Source: Sphingobium lactosutens (lineage in GTDB: Bacteria; Pseudomonadota; Alphaproteobacteria; Sphingomonadales; Sphingomonadaceae). From it: a DNA stretch of 64,000 nt. Below, in pieces: positions 24,700-32,482 of this stretch. Under the pieces are notes generated by a model, which was not told the DNA's origin, did not search any database, and saw only the letters and a list, made by a program, of their open reading frames with translations. Both the position numbers and the translations under genes were made by a program. The stretch lies in NCBI RefSeq assembly GCF_013393185.1, contig NZ_QJQX01000035.1:1-64000 (forward strand), in the 5' to 3' direction. Position 1 is the stretch's first letter; the number at the start of each line of letters is the position of its first letter.

Positions 24700-24985
24700 T
24701 CGCTAGTTCGCCGGCAGGCAATGTTCGCAAGAACGGAGCTGGAGCTGACGAATGGATCGTTTGAAGCCGCTACCGGGTACGCGCGAAAGTGAACGTCGGG
24801 GATCGGGGACAGACGACAAGCAACGGGATGGCGGCCCTTGGCCAAAACCCGATGCAAGCCGGAGCAACGCCTCTTTCAGAGGATGGTGCGAAGGATACGC
24901 CGGGCCGATGATCGCATCCTGAAAAGGAAGCGGATCGATAGACCTGACGGAAGTGGGGACCGGCAGAAATGCCGGCCCCCATTTT
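24700..24985 (+). ncRNA. candidate structured small RNA
   Basis: From about 24700 the plus strand shows successive short hairpins: CGGG/CCCG enclosing GGCC-CTT-GGCC (24824-24851), CCTCT-TTC-AGAGG (24870-24882), AGGAT/ATCCT (24892-24920), then a terminator-like GC hairpin with ATTTT (24955-24985). No good ORF explains the region. Left boundary and strand are guesses. Confidence 0.33.
24955..24985 (+). terminator. terminator-like hairpin
   Basis: GGGGACCGGC (24955-24964) pairs with GCCGGCCCCC (24971-24980), one A-C mismatch, AGAAAT loop, followed by ATTTT on the plus strand. On the minus strand no T-run follows, so it fits a plus-strand transcript ending before the tRNA gene. Confidence 0.55.
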
Positions 24986-25015
24986 GCATTTGGGGCAGGC
25001 ATTTCTGGCTGGAAA

Positions 25016-25090
<75 letters not shown>

Positions 25091-25119
25091 GCACCGTTTC
25101 GAGTGCGACGCCCTTACTA

Positions 25120-25977
25120 TCAGATCACGCCGAAGGTCCAGCCCTCAGTTCGCGCTATTTGCGGTGTCAGGTCCGTGGGTGCCCACAGGTCCGGGCAAAG
25201 CGCGGCGTTTCGCATCCAGGCGGCGGTCACGATGGCGTCCGCGCCATGGTCGTCCGGCATGGTATCGACGTGCCTTTCGGATCCCAGATTCGTCAAGGCA
25301 TCATTGAGAGCGACCGGATCGCGCATCTTGGTGCGGCCCTTGGGGCGGCCGGCGGCGCGGGCGGCGATGCTCGTGTAGATTTCGACCACCAGCGAGCCCG
25401 CGGAAGGCAACGGATCGAAAGGCCAGACCGGCACATGGCGTCGCACATGGTGCAGCAGGCGCATTCCCGCAAAGCTGGCCTTGGCGACCTGCGCCGCGCC
25501 GATCGCGTCATAGACGGTGGATGGTTTTCCACCGCCGACCGCATTATAATGGGCTTCGCAGGCGCGATTGTGCATGAAGTCGGCCTTCTCTCCATCGGCC
25601 TTGCCGAAGTAGAAATGGCGGCGATGGGCGACCTCCAGCAGGCTGGCCGCGCCCAGGTCGATATCCGCGCAGATCGTATCGACATAGGCCCAGAAGGCGG
25701 GGGCGTCCTCCGGCACGGCATCGCCGGGCAGATACGCGCCCCGCGCCACGAAGGGCGGCGCAAAGCTGAAATCGAAACCGAACAGCGTCGGTGCTTCCGC
25801 TGCCTTGTCCAGCAACCAGTCCGCCACCGCCTGCCGCGACCAGATGCCATCGGGCGCCGGGATCAATTGCGGCGCCGCCTCGCCAGCCTCGCACAGGGCG
25901 ACGGCGATCCCCTTGTGCCGCGCGCCCTTGGCCCCCGACCAGTCGATCGCGGCGAAGCGCGCGAAACGGGGCGTCAC
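25120..25977 (-). CDS. hypothetical protein, RNase H-fold (DUF429-like)
   Basis: A 285-aa soluble protein starting (GTG) VTPRFARFAAIDWSGAKG. The opening AIDWSGAKG, a strand with an acidic residue followed by a glycine turn, and a later FGFDFSFAPP resemble the acidic first and second motifs of RNase H-like folds such as DUF429. A late DDHGADAIVTAAWMR could be the third acidic motif. This is inference; catalysis is unproven. GTG 25975-25977 overlaps the rarA stop as GTGA, so it is translated with the recombination factor RarA, which hints at a DNA repair or RNA/DNA processing role. Confidence 0.75.
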   Translation of the reverse strand: MTPRFARFAAIDWSGAKGARHKGIAVALCEAGEAAPQLIPAPDGIWSRQAVADWLLDKAAEAPTLFGFDFSFAPPFVARGAYLPGDAVPEDAPAFWAYVDTICADIDLGAASLLEVAHRRHFYFGKADGEKADFMHNRACEAHYNAVGGGKPSTVYDAIGAAQVAKASFAGMRLLHHVRRHVPVWPFDPLPSAGSLVVEIYTSIAARAAGRPKGRTKMRDPVALNDALTNLGSERHVDTMPDDHGADAIVTAAWMRNAALCPDLWAPTDLTPQIARTEGWTFGVI

Positions 25978-27287
25978 GCCGGGCCGCGCTCCGCCCGCAA
26001 CTTGTCCCAATAGGCGATGCGTTCGGCGATCCGTGCCTCGAACCCGCGATCGGTGGGGCTGTAGAAGGTCTGCGGCGTCATCTCCTCTGGCCAGTAATTG
26101 GCGCCGGAAAAGCCCTGATCCGCATCGTGGTCATATTGATAGCCCTTGCCGTAGCCGACCTGCTTCATCAGCTTGGTGGGGGCGTTGACGATGTTCATAG
26201 GCGGCATCAGCGACCCGGTGTCGCGCGCCGATTTGAACGACGCCTTCATCGCCATATAGCCGGCGTTCGACTTGGGCGCGGTCGCGCAATAGAGGCAGGC
26301 CTGCACGATCGCCAGTTCGCCCTCCGGCGATCCCAGAAACTCATAGGCGTCCTTGGCGGCGAGGCACTGGACCACCGCCTGTGGATCGGCCAGCCCGATA
26401 TCCTCGGTGGCAAAGCGGACGAGGCGGCGCAGCACATAGAGCGGCTCCTCGCCCGCCGTCAGCATCCGCGCCATATAATAGAGCGCTGCCTGCGGGTCGG
26501 ACCCGCGCAGCGATTTGTGCAGGGCGGAAATGAGGTTGTAATGCCCCTCCCGGTCCTTGTCATAAACCGCGACACGGCGATGCAGCAGCGCCGACAGGCC
26601 CGCCGGATCGAGCGGCTCGGGGATATCGATCGAATAGAGCGTCTCTACCTGATTGAGCAGAAAGCGGCCATCGCCGTCCGCGCTCGCCAGCAACGCCTCG
26701 CGCGCGGCAGCGTCGAGGGGCAGGGGGCGGTCCATCAACTGTTCGGCCCGTTCCAGCAACTGCTCCAGCGCGGTGGCATCCAGGCGCCGCAGGATCAGCA
26801 CCTGCGCCCGCGACAGCAGCGCCGCGTTAAGCTCGAAACTCGGATTTTCCGTGGTCGCACCGACCAGCGTGACGGTGCCATCCTCGACGAACGGCAGGAA
26901 ACTGTCCTGCTGCGCGCGGTTGAAGCGATGGATCTCGTCCACGAAAAGCAGCGTCTTCTCGCCTCGACGGCCATGCTCACTGGCGGCGGCAAAGACTTTC
27001 TTGAGGTCGGCGACGCCGGAAAAGACGGCGGAAATCGGCTCGAACCGCATCCCCACCGCATCGGCGAGCAGGCGCGAAATCGTGGTCTTGCCGGTGCCCG
27101 GCGGCCCCCAGAAGATGATCGAGGACAGGCGCCCGGCCGCCACCATTCGCCCGATCGCGCCATCCGGGCCGGTCAGATGTTCCTGCCCCACGACATCGCT
27201 CAGCGTGCGGGGGCGCAACTGGTCGGCGAGGGGGGCGGTGTCCGCCGTGTCGGCGGCAATGTCATCGGAAGCGAAAAGGTCGGCCAT
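25974..27287 (-). CDS. rarA: replication-associated recombination protein A (AAA+ ATPase)
   Basis: RarA/MgsA works at stalled replication forks with RecA and SSB. The 437-aa protein has Walker A GPPGTGKT (residues 61-68), Walker B LLFVDEIHRFN, sensor ATTENPSFELN, and the C-terminal tetramerisation domain (LYYMARMLTAGEEPLYVLRR, RFATEDIGLADP). Start MADLFASDD at 27285-27287 was chosen; a longer upstream reading has no family similarity. It overlaps its downstream partner by 4 nt. Confidence 0.95.
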   Translation of the reverse strand: MADLFASDDIAADTADTAPLADQLRPRTLSDVVGQEHLTGPDGAIGRMVAAGRLSSIIFWGPPGTGKTTISRLLADAVGMRFEPISAVFSGVADLKKVFAAASEHGRRGEKTLLFVDEIHRFNRAQQDSFLPFVEDGTVTLVGATTENPSFELNAALLSRAQVLILRRLDATALEQLLERAEQLMDRPLPLDAAAREALLASADGDGRFLLNQVETLYSIDIPEPLDPAGLSALLHRRVAVYDKDREGHYNLISALHKSLRGSDPQAALYYMARMLTAGEEPLYVLRRLVRFATEDIGLADPQAVVQCLAAKDAYEFLGSPEGELAIVQACLYCATAPKSNAGYMAMKASFKSARDTGSLMPPMNIVNAPTKLMKQVGYGKGYQYDHDADQGFSGANYWPEEMTPQTFYSPTDRGFEARIAERIAYWDKLRAERGPA

Positions 27288-27315
27288 TGCGACCGATATA
27301 GGGAGAGATGGTCGA

Positions 27316-28494
27316 TCAGGGAACAGGGCTGGACCGTGGCGACAGTCCCTGCGCTCGCTGGCGGATGACGCGCAAATAGGTGTCGACCAGCGCCTGGTTG
27401 ACCTGGTCCCAGCCATTGCGTTCGGCGCGCGCCTGAGCTGCCTGGCCGGCGGCTGTCCGGGCCACCGAATCCTCGCAATAATATTGCAGCGCGTCGGCAA
27501 AGTCGCCGATCGCGCCGGGGCGGATCAGGCGGCCGGTGACGCCCTGCGTGACCAGGCTCTCGCTTCCGGTGGCGCGCGCCGCGACGGTCGGCAGGCCGCA
27601 GGCCATCGCCTCCAGCGTCACATTGCCAAAGGTTTCCGTAACCGAAGGATTGAACAGCATGTCCATGCTGGCGACCGCGCGGCCGAGGTCCGGCCCTTTC
27701 TGGAAGCCGGTGAAGACCGCCTGCGGCAGGCGGTTCTGGAACCATTCGCGCGCCGGGCCTTCGCCCACCACCAGCACCTTGTGCTGCACGCCGCGTTCGG
27801 CGAGCCGGTCGATCGTATCGGAAAAGACGTCCAGCCCCTTTTCCATGACCAGCCGTCCGATAAAGCCTATGGCGGGCACGTCGTCTTCGATGCCAAGGGA
27901 CTGGCGCCAGCCAAGGTCGCGACGATCGGGATTGAATATCTCCCTGTCGATGCCACGGGTCCAGATGCCCACATCATAGCTCATCCGCTGTTCGCGCAGC
28001 AGCTGCGCCATCGATTCGGACGGCGCGACGATCGCGTCGCAGCGGCGATAGAAGCGGCGGAGCAGCGATTCGATCAGCGGTTCCAGAAAGGCGAGGCCAT
28101 AATAGCGCGGATAGGTTTCGAACCGTGTGTGCACCGATGCGACTGTCGGCAGGCCATGGGCGCGCGCCCAGCTAACGGCGCGGTGGCCAAGCGGGTCCGG
28201 ACTGGCGACATGGACGAGATTGGGCTGGAAGGTTTTGAGATCGCGGCGCAAAGTCGGCGACAGGCTATAGGGAACCCGATATTCCTTGCGCCCCGGAACG
28301 GCGAAGGAAGGGGCGCTGACTAACTCGCCGGCGGGTTCGAAGGCCGGGGTGTCGGTGGTCGGCGAATAAACCCGCACCGTCGCTCCCTGCTTCAGCAGAT
28401 AGGAGACGAAACGATTGAGCGCCTGGTTCGCGCCATCCCGAACATAATTATAATTGCCGCTGAACAGGGCGATACGAAGGCCGGATGCATCCAT
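27316..28494 (-). CDS. glycosyltransferase family 4 protein
   Basis: A 392-aa GT-B retaining glycosyltransferase. N-terminal ALFSGNYNYVRDGANQALNR and the C-terminal nucleotide-sugar site FNPSVTETFGNVTLEAMACG (EX7E motif) with GFIGRLVMEKGLDV are characteristic of GT4. Related proteins make glycolipids such as mannosyl- or glucuronosyl-diacylglycerols, so a membrane glycolipid role is plausible. No transmembrane helix. It lies 28 bp upstream of rarA on the same strand. Confidence 0.9.
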   Translation of the reverse strand: MDASGLRIALFSGNYNYVRDGANQALNRFVSYLLKQGATVRVYSPTTDTPAFEPAGELVSAPSFAVPGRKEYRVPYSLSPTLRRDLKTFQPNLVHVASPDPLGHRAVSWARAHGLPTVASVHTRFETYPRYYGLAFLEPLIESLLRRFYRRCDAIVAPSESMAQLLREQRMSYDVGIWTRGIDREIFNPDRRDLGWRQSLGIEDDVPAIGFIGRLVMEKGLDVFSDTIDRLAERGVQHKVLVVGEGPAREWFQNRLPQAVFTGFQKGPDLGRAVASMDMLFNPSVTETFGNVTLEAMACGLPTVAARATGSESLVTQGVTGRLIRPGAIGDFADALQYYCEDSVARTAAGQAAQARAERNGWDQVNQALVDTYLRVIRQRAQGLSPRSSPVP

Positions 28495-28616
28495 CGGCGC
28501 CCCTTAGCCCAAGAGGAGTAAAAACCCAAGGGAACCAGTCAGGGGCTTGGGAATTCTGCCTTCGCATGGTCGAGGAACGGCCGGCGCGGTTGCCCCAGCG
28601 AGGAGAGGACGCCCTG

Positions 28617-28835
28617 ATGACCGATACATTCCGTAAGGGAACACGGGTCAAGTGGAATTGGGGGCAGGGCGTCGGCCGAGGACGTGTTGCCGAACGATTC
28701 GATCGCCGTGTCGAGCGCACGATCGAAGGATCACTGATTCGTCGCAACGGGTCGCCGCAGGACCCTGCCTATCTCATCAGGGCCGACACTGGCGGCGAAG
28801 TGCTGAAGCTGGGGTCAGAACTCAGCAACGCCTGA
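28617..28835 (+). CDS. DUF2945 / HVA1 TUDOR-domain protein
   Basis: A 72-aa protein starting MTDTFRKGTRVKWNWGQG, a single small beta-barrel of the hypervirulence-associated TUDOR (DUF2945) family, with ERTIEGSLIRRNGSPQDPAY and a C-terminal EVLKLGSEL. Function unknown; probably binds nucleic acid or protein. ATG 28617 follows GAGGAGAGGA. It diverges from the GT4 gene. Confidence 0.85.
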   Translation: MTDTFRKGTRVKWNWGQGVGRGRVAERFDRRVERTIEGSLIRRNGSPQDPAYLIRADTGGEVLKLGSELSNA

Positions 28836-28892
28836 CGCCATTGTCGGCGGATCGGCCATCGCGTCGCGGACGCAGTCATGGCATGAGGAGGC

Positions 28893-29546
28893 ATGAACAG
28901 ACCTCATATGACCATCGACGCGCTGCTGGTCGGCACGCCGGTACCGTTTTGCGGCGACGACTACAGCGCCATTGCAAAGGCGCCGGTCCAGGGACCGGTG
29001 CGGATCACATGGGACGGGTTTGAAGGCAATGCCGTGGCCGATCGCATTCATCATGGCGGCTGGGACAAGGCTATCCATCTCTATCCGCAGGATCATTATG
29101 ACTGGTGGAAAGAGCGCAAGCCCGGCCAGCCCTTGCTTGACGCGCCCGGCGCCTTTGGCGAGAATATCGCCACGCGCGGCATGACCGAGGACGATCTTTG
29201 CCTGGGCGACCGCTTTTCTCTGGGTAGCGCGATCGTCGAGGTCAGCCATGGTCGCCAGCCTTGCTGGAAGCTCGACCACCGCTTCGGCGCGCGCGACATC
29301 ATGGCGACGATCGTGAAGACGGGGCGCTGCGGCATCTATTTCCGCGTCATCCGCGAAGGGGAGGCGGAGGCCGGGATGTGCATGGAATTGCTGGACCGCC
29401 CGTTGCCCGGATGGCCGATCGCGCGGGTGTTCCGTCTGCTGATCGGCGGCGGGCACAAGGCGGACCCGGACGCCGTGCGGGCGCTCGCCGCCATGGATGC
29501 GCTTGCCGAAGCATGGCGGGAACGGGCGCGCAAACTCGCGGCCTGA
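28893..29546 (+). CDS. MOSC-domain protein (YiiM-like)
   Basis: A 217-aa MOSC protein of the YiiM type, related to molybdenum-cofactor enzymes that reduce N-hydroxylated bases such as 6-hydroxylaminopurine. Motifs are DRIHHGGWDKAIHLYPQDHY, FGENIATRGMTEDDLCLGD and the probable Moco cysteine in HGRQPCWKLDHRFG. The C-terminal 3-alpha domain follows. It runs with the sirtuin gene 38 bp downstream. Confidence 0.9.
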   Translation: MNRPHMTIDALLVGTPVPFCGDDYSAIAKAPVQGPVRITWDGFEGNAVADRIHHGGWDKAIHLYPQDHYDWWKERKPGQPLLDAPGAFGENIATRGMTEDDLCLGDRFSLGSAIVEVSHGRQPCWKLDHRFGARDIMATIVKTGRCGIYFRVIREGEAEAGMCMELLDRPLPGWPIARVFRLLIGGGHKADPDAVRALAAMDALAEAWRERARKLAA

Positions 29547-29584
29547 GGCTGGCGAAGCATCGGCGCCGCCGTTACGGTAAGCGC

Positions 29585-30286
29585 ATGATCAAGGATATCC
29601 GCAACATCGTCATGCTGACCGGCGCCGGCATTTCCGCCGAATCCGGCCTCGCCACCTTTCGCGGTCCCGACGGGCTATGGGAAGGGCATCGGGTGGAGGA
29701 TGTCTGCACGCCCGAAGCCCTCGCACGACACGCGGAACTGGTTCATCGCTTCTATGATGAGCGTCGCGCAAAACTGGCTGAGGTTCATCCGAACGCCGCG
29801 CATGAAGCGCTGGCGGCGCTCGATCGAGCATGGGATGGCGATCTGCTGATCGTCACGCAGAATGTCGATGATCTGCATGAACGCGCCGGGGCAAGGCGAT
29901 TGCTGCACATGCATGGGGAACTCAGGTCGGCGCTGTGCGCGGACTGCGGCAAGGCGGTTGCCTGGGCCGATCCGCTGCCGCCGCAGTCGGTATGTGGTGG
30001 CTGCGCGCGCCCGTCGCTTCGGCCCGACATCGTCTTCTTCGGCGAAATGCCCTATGAGATGGACCGGATCGACGCTGCGTTGCGCGACGCCGACCTGTTC
30101 GTGTCGATTGGCACATCCGGCGCGGTCTATCCGGCGGCGGGCTTCGTTCAGACCGCCCGCCATGTCGGCGCGCGCACGCTGGAACTCAATCTCGATCCGT
30201 CGGCCGGCAGCTTCTATTTCGAGGAAAGCCGGATGGGACCGGCCAGCAAACTGGTCCCCGAACTGGTGCGCGAGTTGCTGGGCTGA
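29585..30286 (+). CDS. cobB: NAD-dependent protein deacylase (sirtuin, CobB type)
   Basis: Removes acyl groups from lysines using NAD+. The 233-aa protein has GAGISAESGLATFRG, TQNVDDLHERAG, catalytic His110 in HMHGEL, and a zinc ribbon with Cys118, Cys121, Cys137 and Cys140. Tyr57 and Arg60 (FYDERR) form the YxxR signature that favours succinyl/malonyl lysine, as in SIRT5 and E. coli CobB. It ends one base before the convergent fecR gene. Confidence 0.92.
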   Translation: MIKDIRNIVMLTGAGISAESGLATFRGPDGLWEGHRVEDVCTPEALARHAELVHRFYDERRAKLAEVHPNAAHEALAALDRAWDGDLLIVTQNVDDLHERAGARRLLHMHGELRSALCADCGKAVAWADPLPPQSVCGGCARPSLRPDIVFFGEMPYEMDRIDAALRDADLFVSIGTSGAVYPAAGFVQTARHVGARTLELNLDPSAGSFYFEESRMGPASKLVPELVRELLG

Positions 30287-30287
30287 T

Positions 30288-31337
30288 TCAGTTTGCTGCG
30301 CCGTTGCTTGCTTCGGACGGCACTTCATCGCGGTACAGCAACATGACCGACCCATCTTCTCCATTCACCACGCGGATCGGCAGGCTGAGTTGCAGCGCGG
30401 ACAGGAATTCTTGGCTGTCGGTAGTGCGGAAGCGGCCGCCGATCCGCAGCGACGACACCCGCGTATCCCCGATCAGGATCGGCGTGGCGCGGTAGCGATT
30501 GAACTCGCCCGCTGCCTGCTCTATCGTTTCGCCGTCCAGTTCGACCATCTGCTCGCGCCATGCGGTGCGCTGGTCGATCAGCTTGGGGCCAAGATGGGTC
30601 AGGGCGATGCTGCGCGGCTGGATAACGGCGCCGCTGCCTGCGCTGACTCGCTGCTGAACGCTGTTGCCCGAATGGACCGTGACGGTGCCGTGGGTGACGG
30701 TCAGTTCGATCATCGATGGGCGCATCCGCACGTTGAAGGCCGTGCCGACCGCCCGGATAAGCGCGGCGCGCGCCTCGACATCGAAGGGGCGTTCGGGGTC
30801 ATGGGCGACATCGAAGGACGCTTCGCCCTTCAGGATGCGTACCTTCCGGCCATTGTCGGTGAAGCGGACTTCCGCCTCGCTGTCGCTGTTGAGATGCAGG
30901 GTGGAGCCGTCGTCCAGCGCGATGTCGCGCATCTGGCCGATCTCCGTCTGGTAGCGTTCAACGCCGCTGAAAGTGCGGACGGTGACGATCGCTGCAACGA
31001 CGAACAGCATCACCGCGACGGCAGCGGCCACCATGATGTTGCGCGACAGGCGGCGCTGCTGCTCTTCGCTGACGATTGCCTGAAGCGGCGGCAGCGTGAT
31101 GTCCGCGGCGGCGCTCTTGAGGCGCTCGGCGGCTTCCCATGCGGCTTCGGCGCGGGCGAAGGCTACGGCGTGGCGTGGATCGGCCTCGATCCATTCGCAG
31201 ATGTCGGCTTCGTCTTGGGGGGTAGGGGCGCTGTTAAGCCTGGCCAGCAGGCGCGCGGCTTCCGCTTCTATCGCGTCCCTGTTCCCGCTGCTTGACTCTG
31301 GTCCCGACGCCTGCACGTTCGAAGTCCGTTTCCTCAC
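30288..31337 (-). CDS. FecR-family anti-sigma factor
   Basis: Inner-membrane regulator of the adjacent ECF sigma factor. The 349-aa protein has an N-terminal DUF4880 anti-sigma region (LARLNSAPTPQDEADICEWI ... HAVAFARAEAAWE), one membrane helix (IMVAAAVAVMLFVVAAIVTV, about residues 100-119), a periplasmic FecR domain (LDDGSTLHLNSDSEAEV, KGEASFDVAHDPERPF) and a C-terminal STN/DUF4974-like region. Its start overlaps the sigma gene by about 104 nt (83 nt if GTG 31316 is used). No TonB receptor gene lies next to the pair. Confidence 0.9.
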   Translation of the reverse strand: MRKRTSNVQASGPESSSGNRDAIEAEAARLLARLNSAPTPQDEADICEWIEADPRHAVAFARAEAAWEAAERLKSAAADITLPPLQAIVSEEQQRRLSRNIMVAAAVAVMLFVVAAIVTVRTFSGVERYQTEIGQMRDIALDDGSTLHLNSDSEAEVRFTDNGRKVRILKGEASFDVAHDPERPFDVEARAALIRAVGTAFNVRMRPSMIELTVTHGTVTVHSGNSVQQRVSAGSGAVIQPRSIALTHLGPKLIDQRTAWREQMVELDGETIEQAAGEFNRYRATPILIGDTRVSSLRIGGRFRTTDSQEFLSALQLSLPIRVVNGEDGSVMLLYRDEVPSEASNGAAN

Positions 31338-31839
31338 GTTCCGCCCAGGCTCGCATAACTATTGCGATTGCTTTGGCCAGATGTTTTTCAACTGTAGAAA
31401 CGGACAGCGACATTTCCTCCGCTATTTCCAACATCGATTTTTCATGGATGCGGCGAAGAATGAAGACGCGGCGGCATTGCGGGGGCAGCGACTCGACGAT
31501 CGTCTCGACCTGGCGCAGCGCTTCGCGGGCGTGGAGCTGGGCCTCGATATTATTCTCGCCGCCCAGCAATTCGAGGTCTGCTATCGTCTCGAAGCTCACC
31601 ACCTTGTTGCGGCGGGCGGTGTCGATGACGAGGTTGCGGGCGATCGTGAAGAGGTAGGCCCGGCCGGTGGTCACATTTTCCCAGTTATCCGTGGCATAGG
31701 CGCGGGCCATGACCTCGGCGACCATGTCGTCCAGTTCGTGGGTAGAAGGAAGTATCCTGCGAAGCCGGCCGCGCAGGGCTGCTTCCTGTGGCAGGATGAC
31801 CGTCTTGAACCATTCCAGCTTGGCGCGAACCCTTAGCAC
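31234..31839 (-). CDS. ECF RNA polymerase sigma factor (FecI-like)
   Basis: A 201-aa sigma-70 ECF factor with region 2 (LDDMVAEVMARAYATDNWEN, TIARNLVIDTARR) and region 4 (LPPQCRRVFILRRIHEKSML, HTH SLSVSTVEKHLAKAI). Start GTG 31837-31839 is preferred because AAGGGGG stands 6 nt before it; an ATG at 31878 is possible but has a weak ribosome site. The pair with FecR suggests cell-surface signalling, yet the nearest TonB receptor, 6 kb away, has no visible signalling domain. Confidence 0.9.
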   Translation of the reverse strand: MLRVRAKLEWFKTVILPQEAALRGRLRRILPSTHELDDMVAEVMARAYATDNWENVTTGRAYLFTIARNLVIDTARRNKVVSFETIADLELLGGENNIEAQLHAREALRQVETIVESLPPQCRRVFILRRIHEKSMLEIAEEMSLSVSTVEKHLAKAIAIVMRAWAEREETDFERAGVGTRVKQREQGRDRSGSRAPAGQA

Positions 31840-32019
31840 GTTGACCCCCTTATTTGTCAGCCGCGCCTCTCCCTGCATTTCTTATATTTGTCATACTCAA
31901 TCATGGATGCAGGGGGCTGTCCAGCCGTCGGGCGGTCATATTTTTAGCGATCAACCAAAATCTTCCTGCGGCGGGCAAATTTATTGTGGATAAGCCACAG
32001 TCCGCAGACGCTTCGTTGC

Positions 32020-32214
32020 TCAGACGGGTGGAGGAAGCTCCGTGGGCGCGTTGTCAGGCTGGTCATAATCCGGACCGACCGGGGTGATTTCGTCCGGCTC
32101 GGTCATTGGCGTTTCGACGGGCGGCGCGGGGGCGGGCATCTCATCCGGTGATTGCGGCTCGATCCTGTCGGGCGGGGGAACGCCGTCGGGCGCTGTGTCT
32201 GGGCGGGTGGCCAT
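32020..32214 (-). CDS. small proline/acidic-rich hypothetical protein, 64 aa
   Basis: Low-complexity protein made of PDTAPDGVPPPDR-like and PDEMPAPAPP-like units rich in Pro, Asp and Glu, probably unstructured. ATG 32212-32214 follows AAAGGAG. A near-consensus EcfG promoter lies about 30 bp upstream, so it may be induced by general stress. No domain recognised. Confidence 0.7.
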   Translation of the reverse strand: MATRPDTAPDGVPPPDRIEPQSPDEMPAPAPPVETPMTEPDEITPVGPDYDQPDNAPTELPPPV

Positions 32215-32244
32215 CACTGTCTCTCCTTTGACTTACAGACAGGC

Positions 32245-32270
32245 TACGCTTGGCCTGCACGACGGGTTCC
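32245..32270 (-). promoter_or_regulatory. near-consensus EcfG (general stress sigma) promoter
   Basis: On the minus strand GGAAC (32266-32270) is followed after exactly 17 nt by CGTA (32245-32248), one base off the GGAAC-N17-CGTT consensus of alphaproteobacterial EcfG. The -10 box ends 31 bp before the ATG of the proline-rich protein. Confidence 0.5.
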
Positions 32271-32338
32271 GCGCTCGACGCCACTATCCCTTGCCTCTGC
32301 GTGCGCTTTTCTCTATGCCGCGCCGACCGGCGACCGAT

Positions 32339-32423
32339 GCGGGCGTGGCGAAACTGGTAGACGCGCCAGATTTAGGTTCTGGTATCGTAAGATGTGGGGG
32401 TTCGAGTCCCTTCGCCCGCACCA
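32339..32423 (+). tRNA. tRNA-Leu (anticodon TAG)
   Basis: Type II cloverleaf with acceptor GCGGGCG/CGCCCGC, anticodon arm CCAGA-TTTAGGT-TCTGG with anticodon TAG, a variable arm, T loop GGGTTCGAGTCCC and an encoded ACCA end. Reads CTA/CTN leucine codons. It lies 60 bp before tig. Confidence 0.96.
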
Positions 32424-32482
32424 GAGCGCCGCCTGCGGCCAAGCCACCGAAATTCAGCTGAAGAAAGCGTTTGAGAGAAGAG

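Larger units (their letters stand above)
24534..25015. other. 480-bp intergenic region
   Basis: No convincing protein-coding gene was found on either strand; the open frames here are short, start poorly and have no recognisable domain. The region holds two tandem DnaA boxes at its left end, an AT-rich patch near 24680-24705, a series of short hairpins from 24824 on, and a terminator-like hairpin at 24955-24985, before tRNA-Thr on the minus strand. Confidence 0.7.

Noticed and set aside
24537..24985. The gap as the chromosomal replication origin
   Set aside because: Only two DnaA boxes and no typical origin neighbours or long AT-rich unwinding region; without GC-skew data it is not supported.
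24481..25002. Several 70-99-codon frames in the gap before tRNA-Thr
   Set aside because: They have no ribosome sites and no recognisable domains, and conflict with the hairpins and DnaA boxes there.
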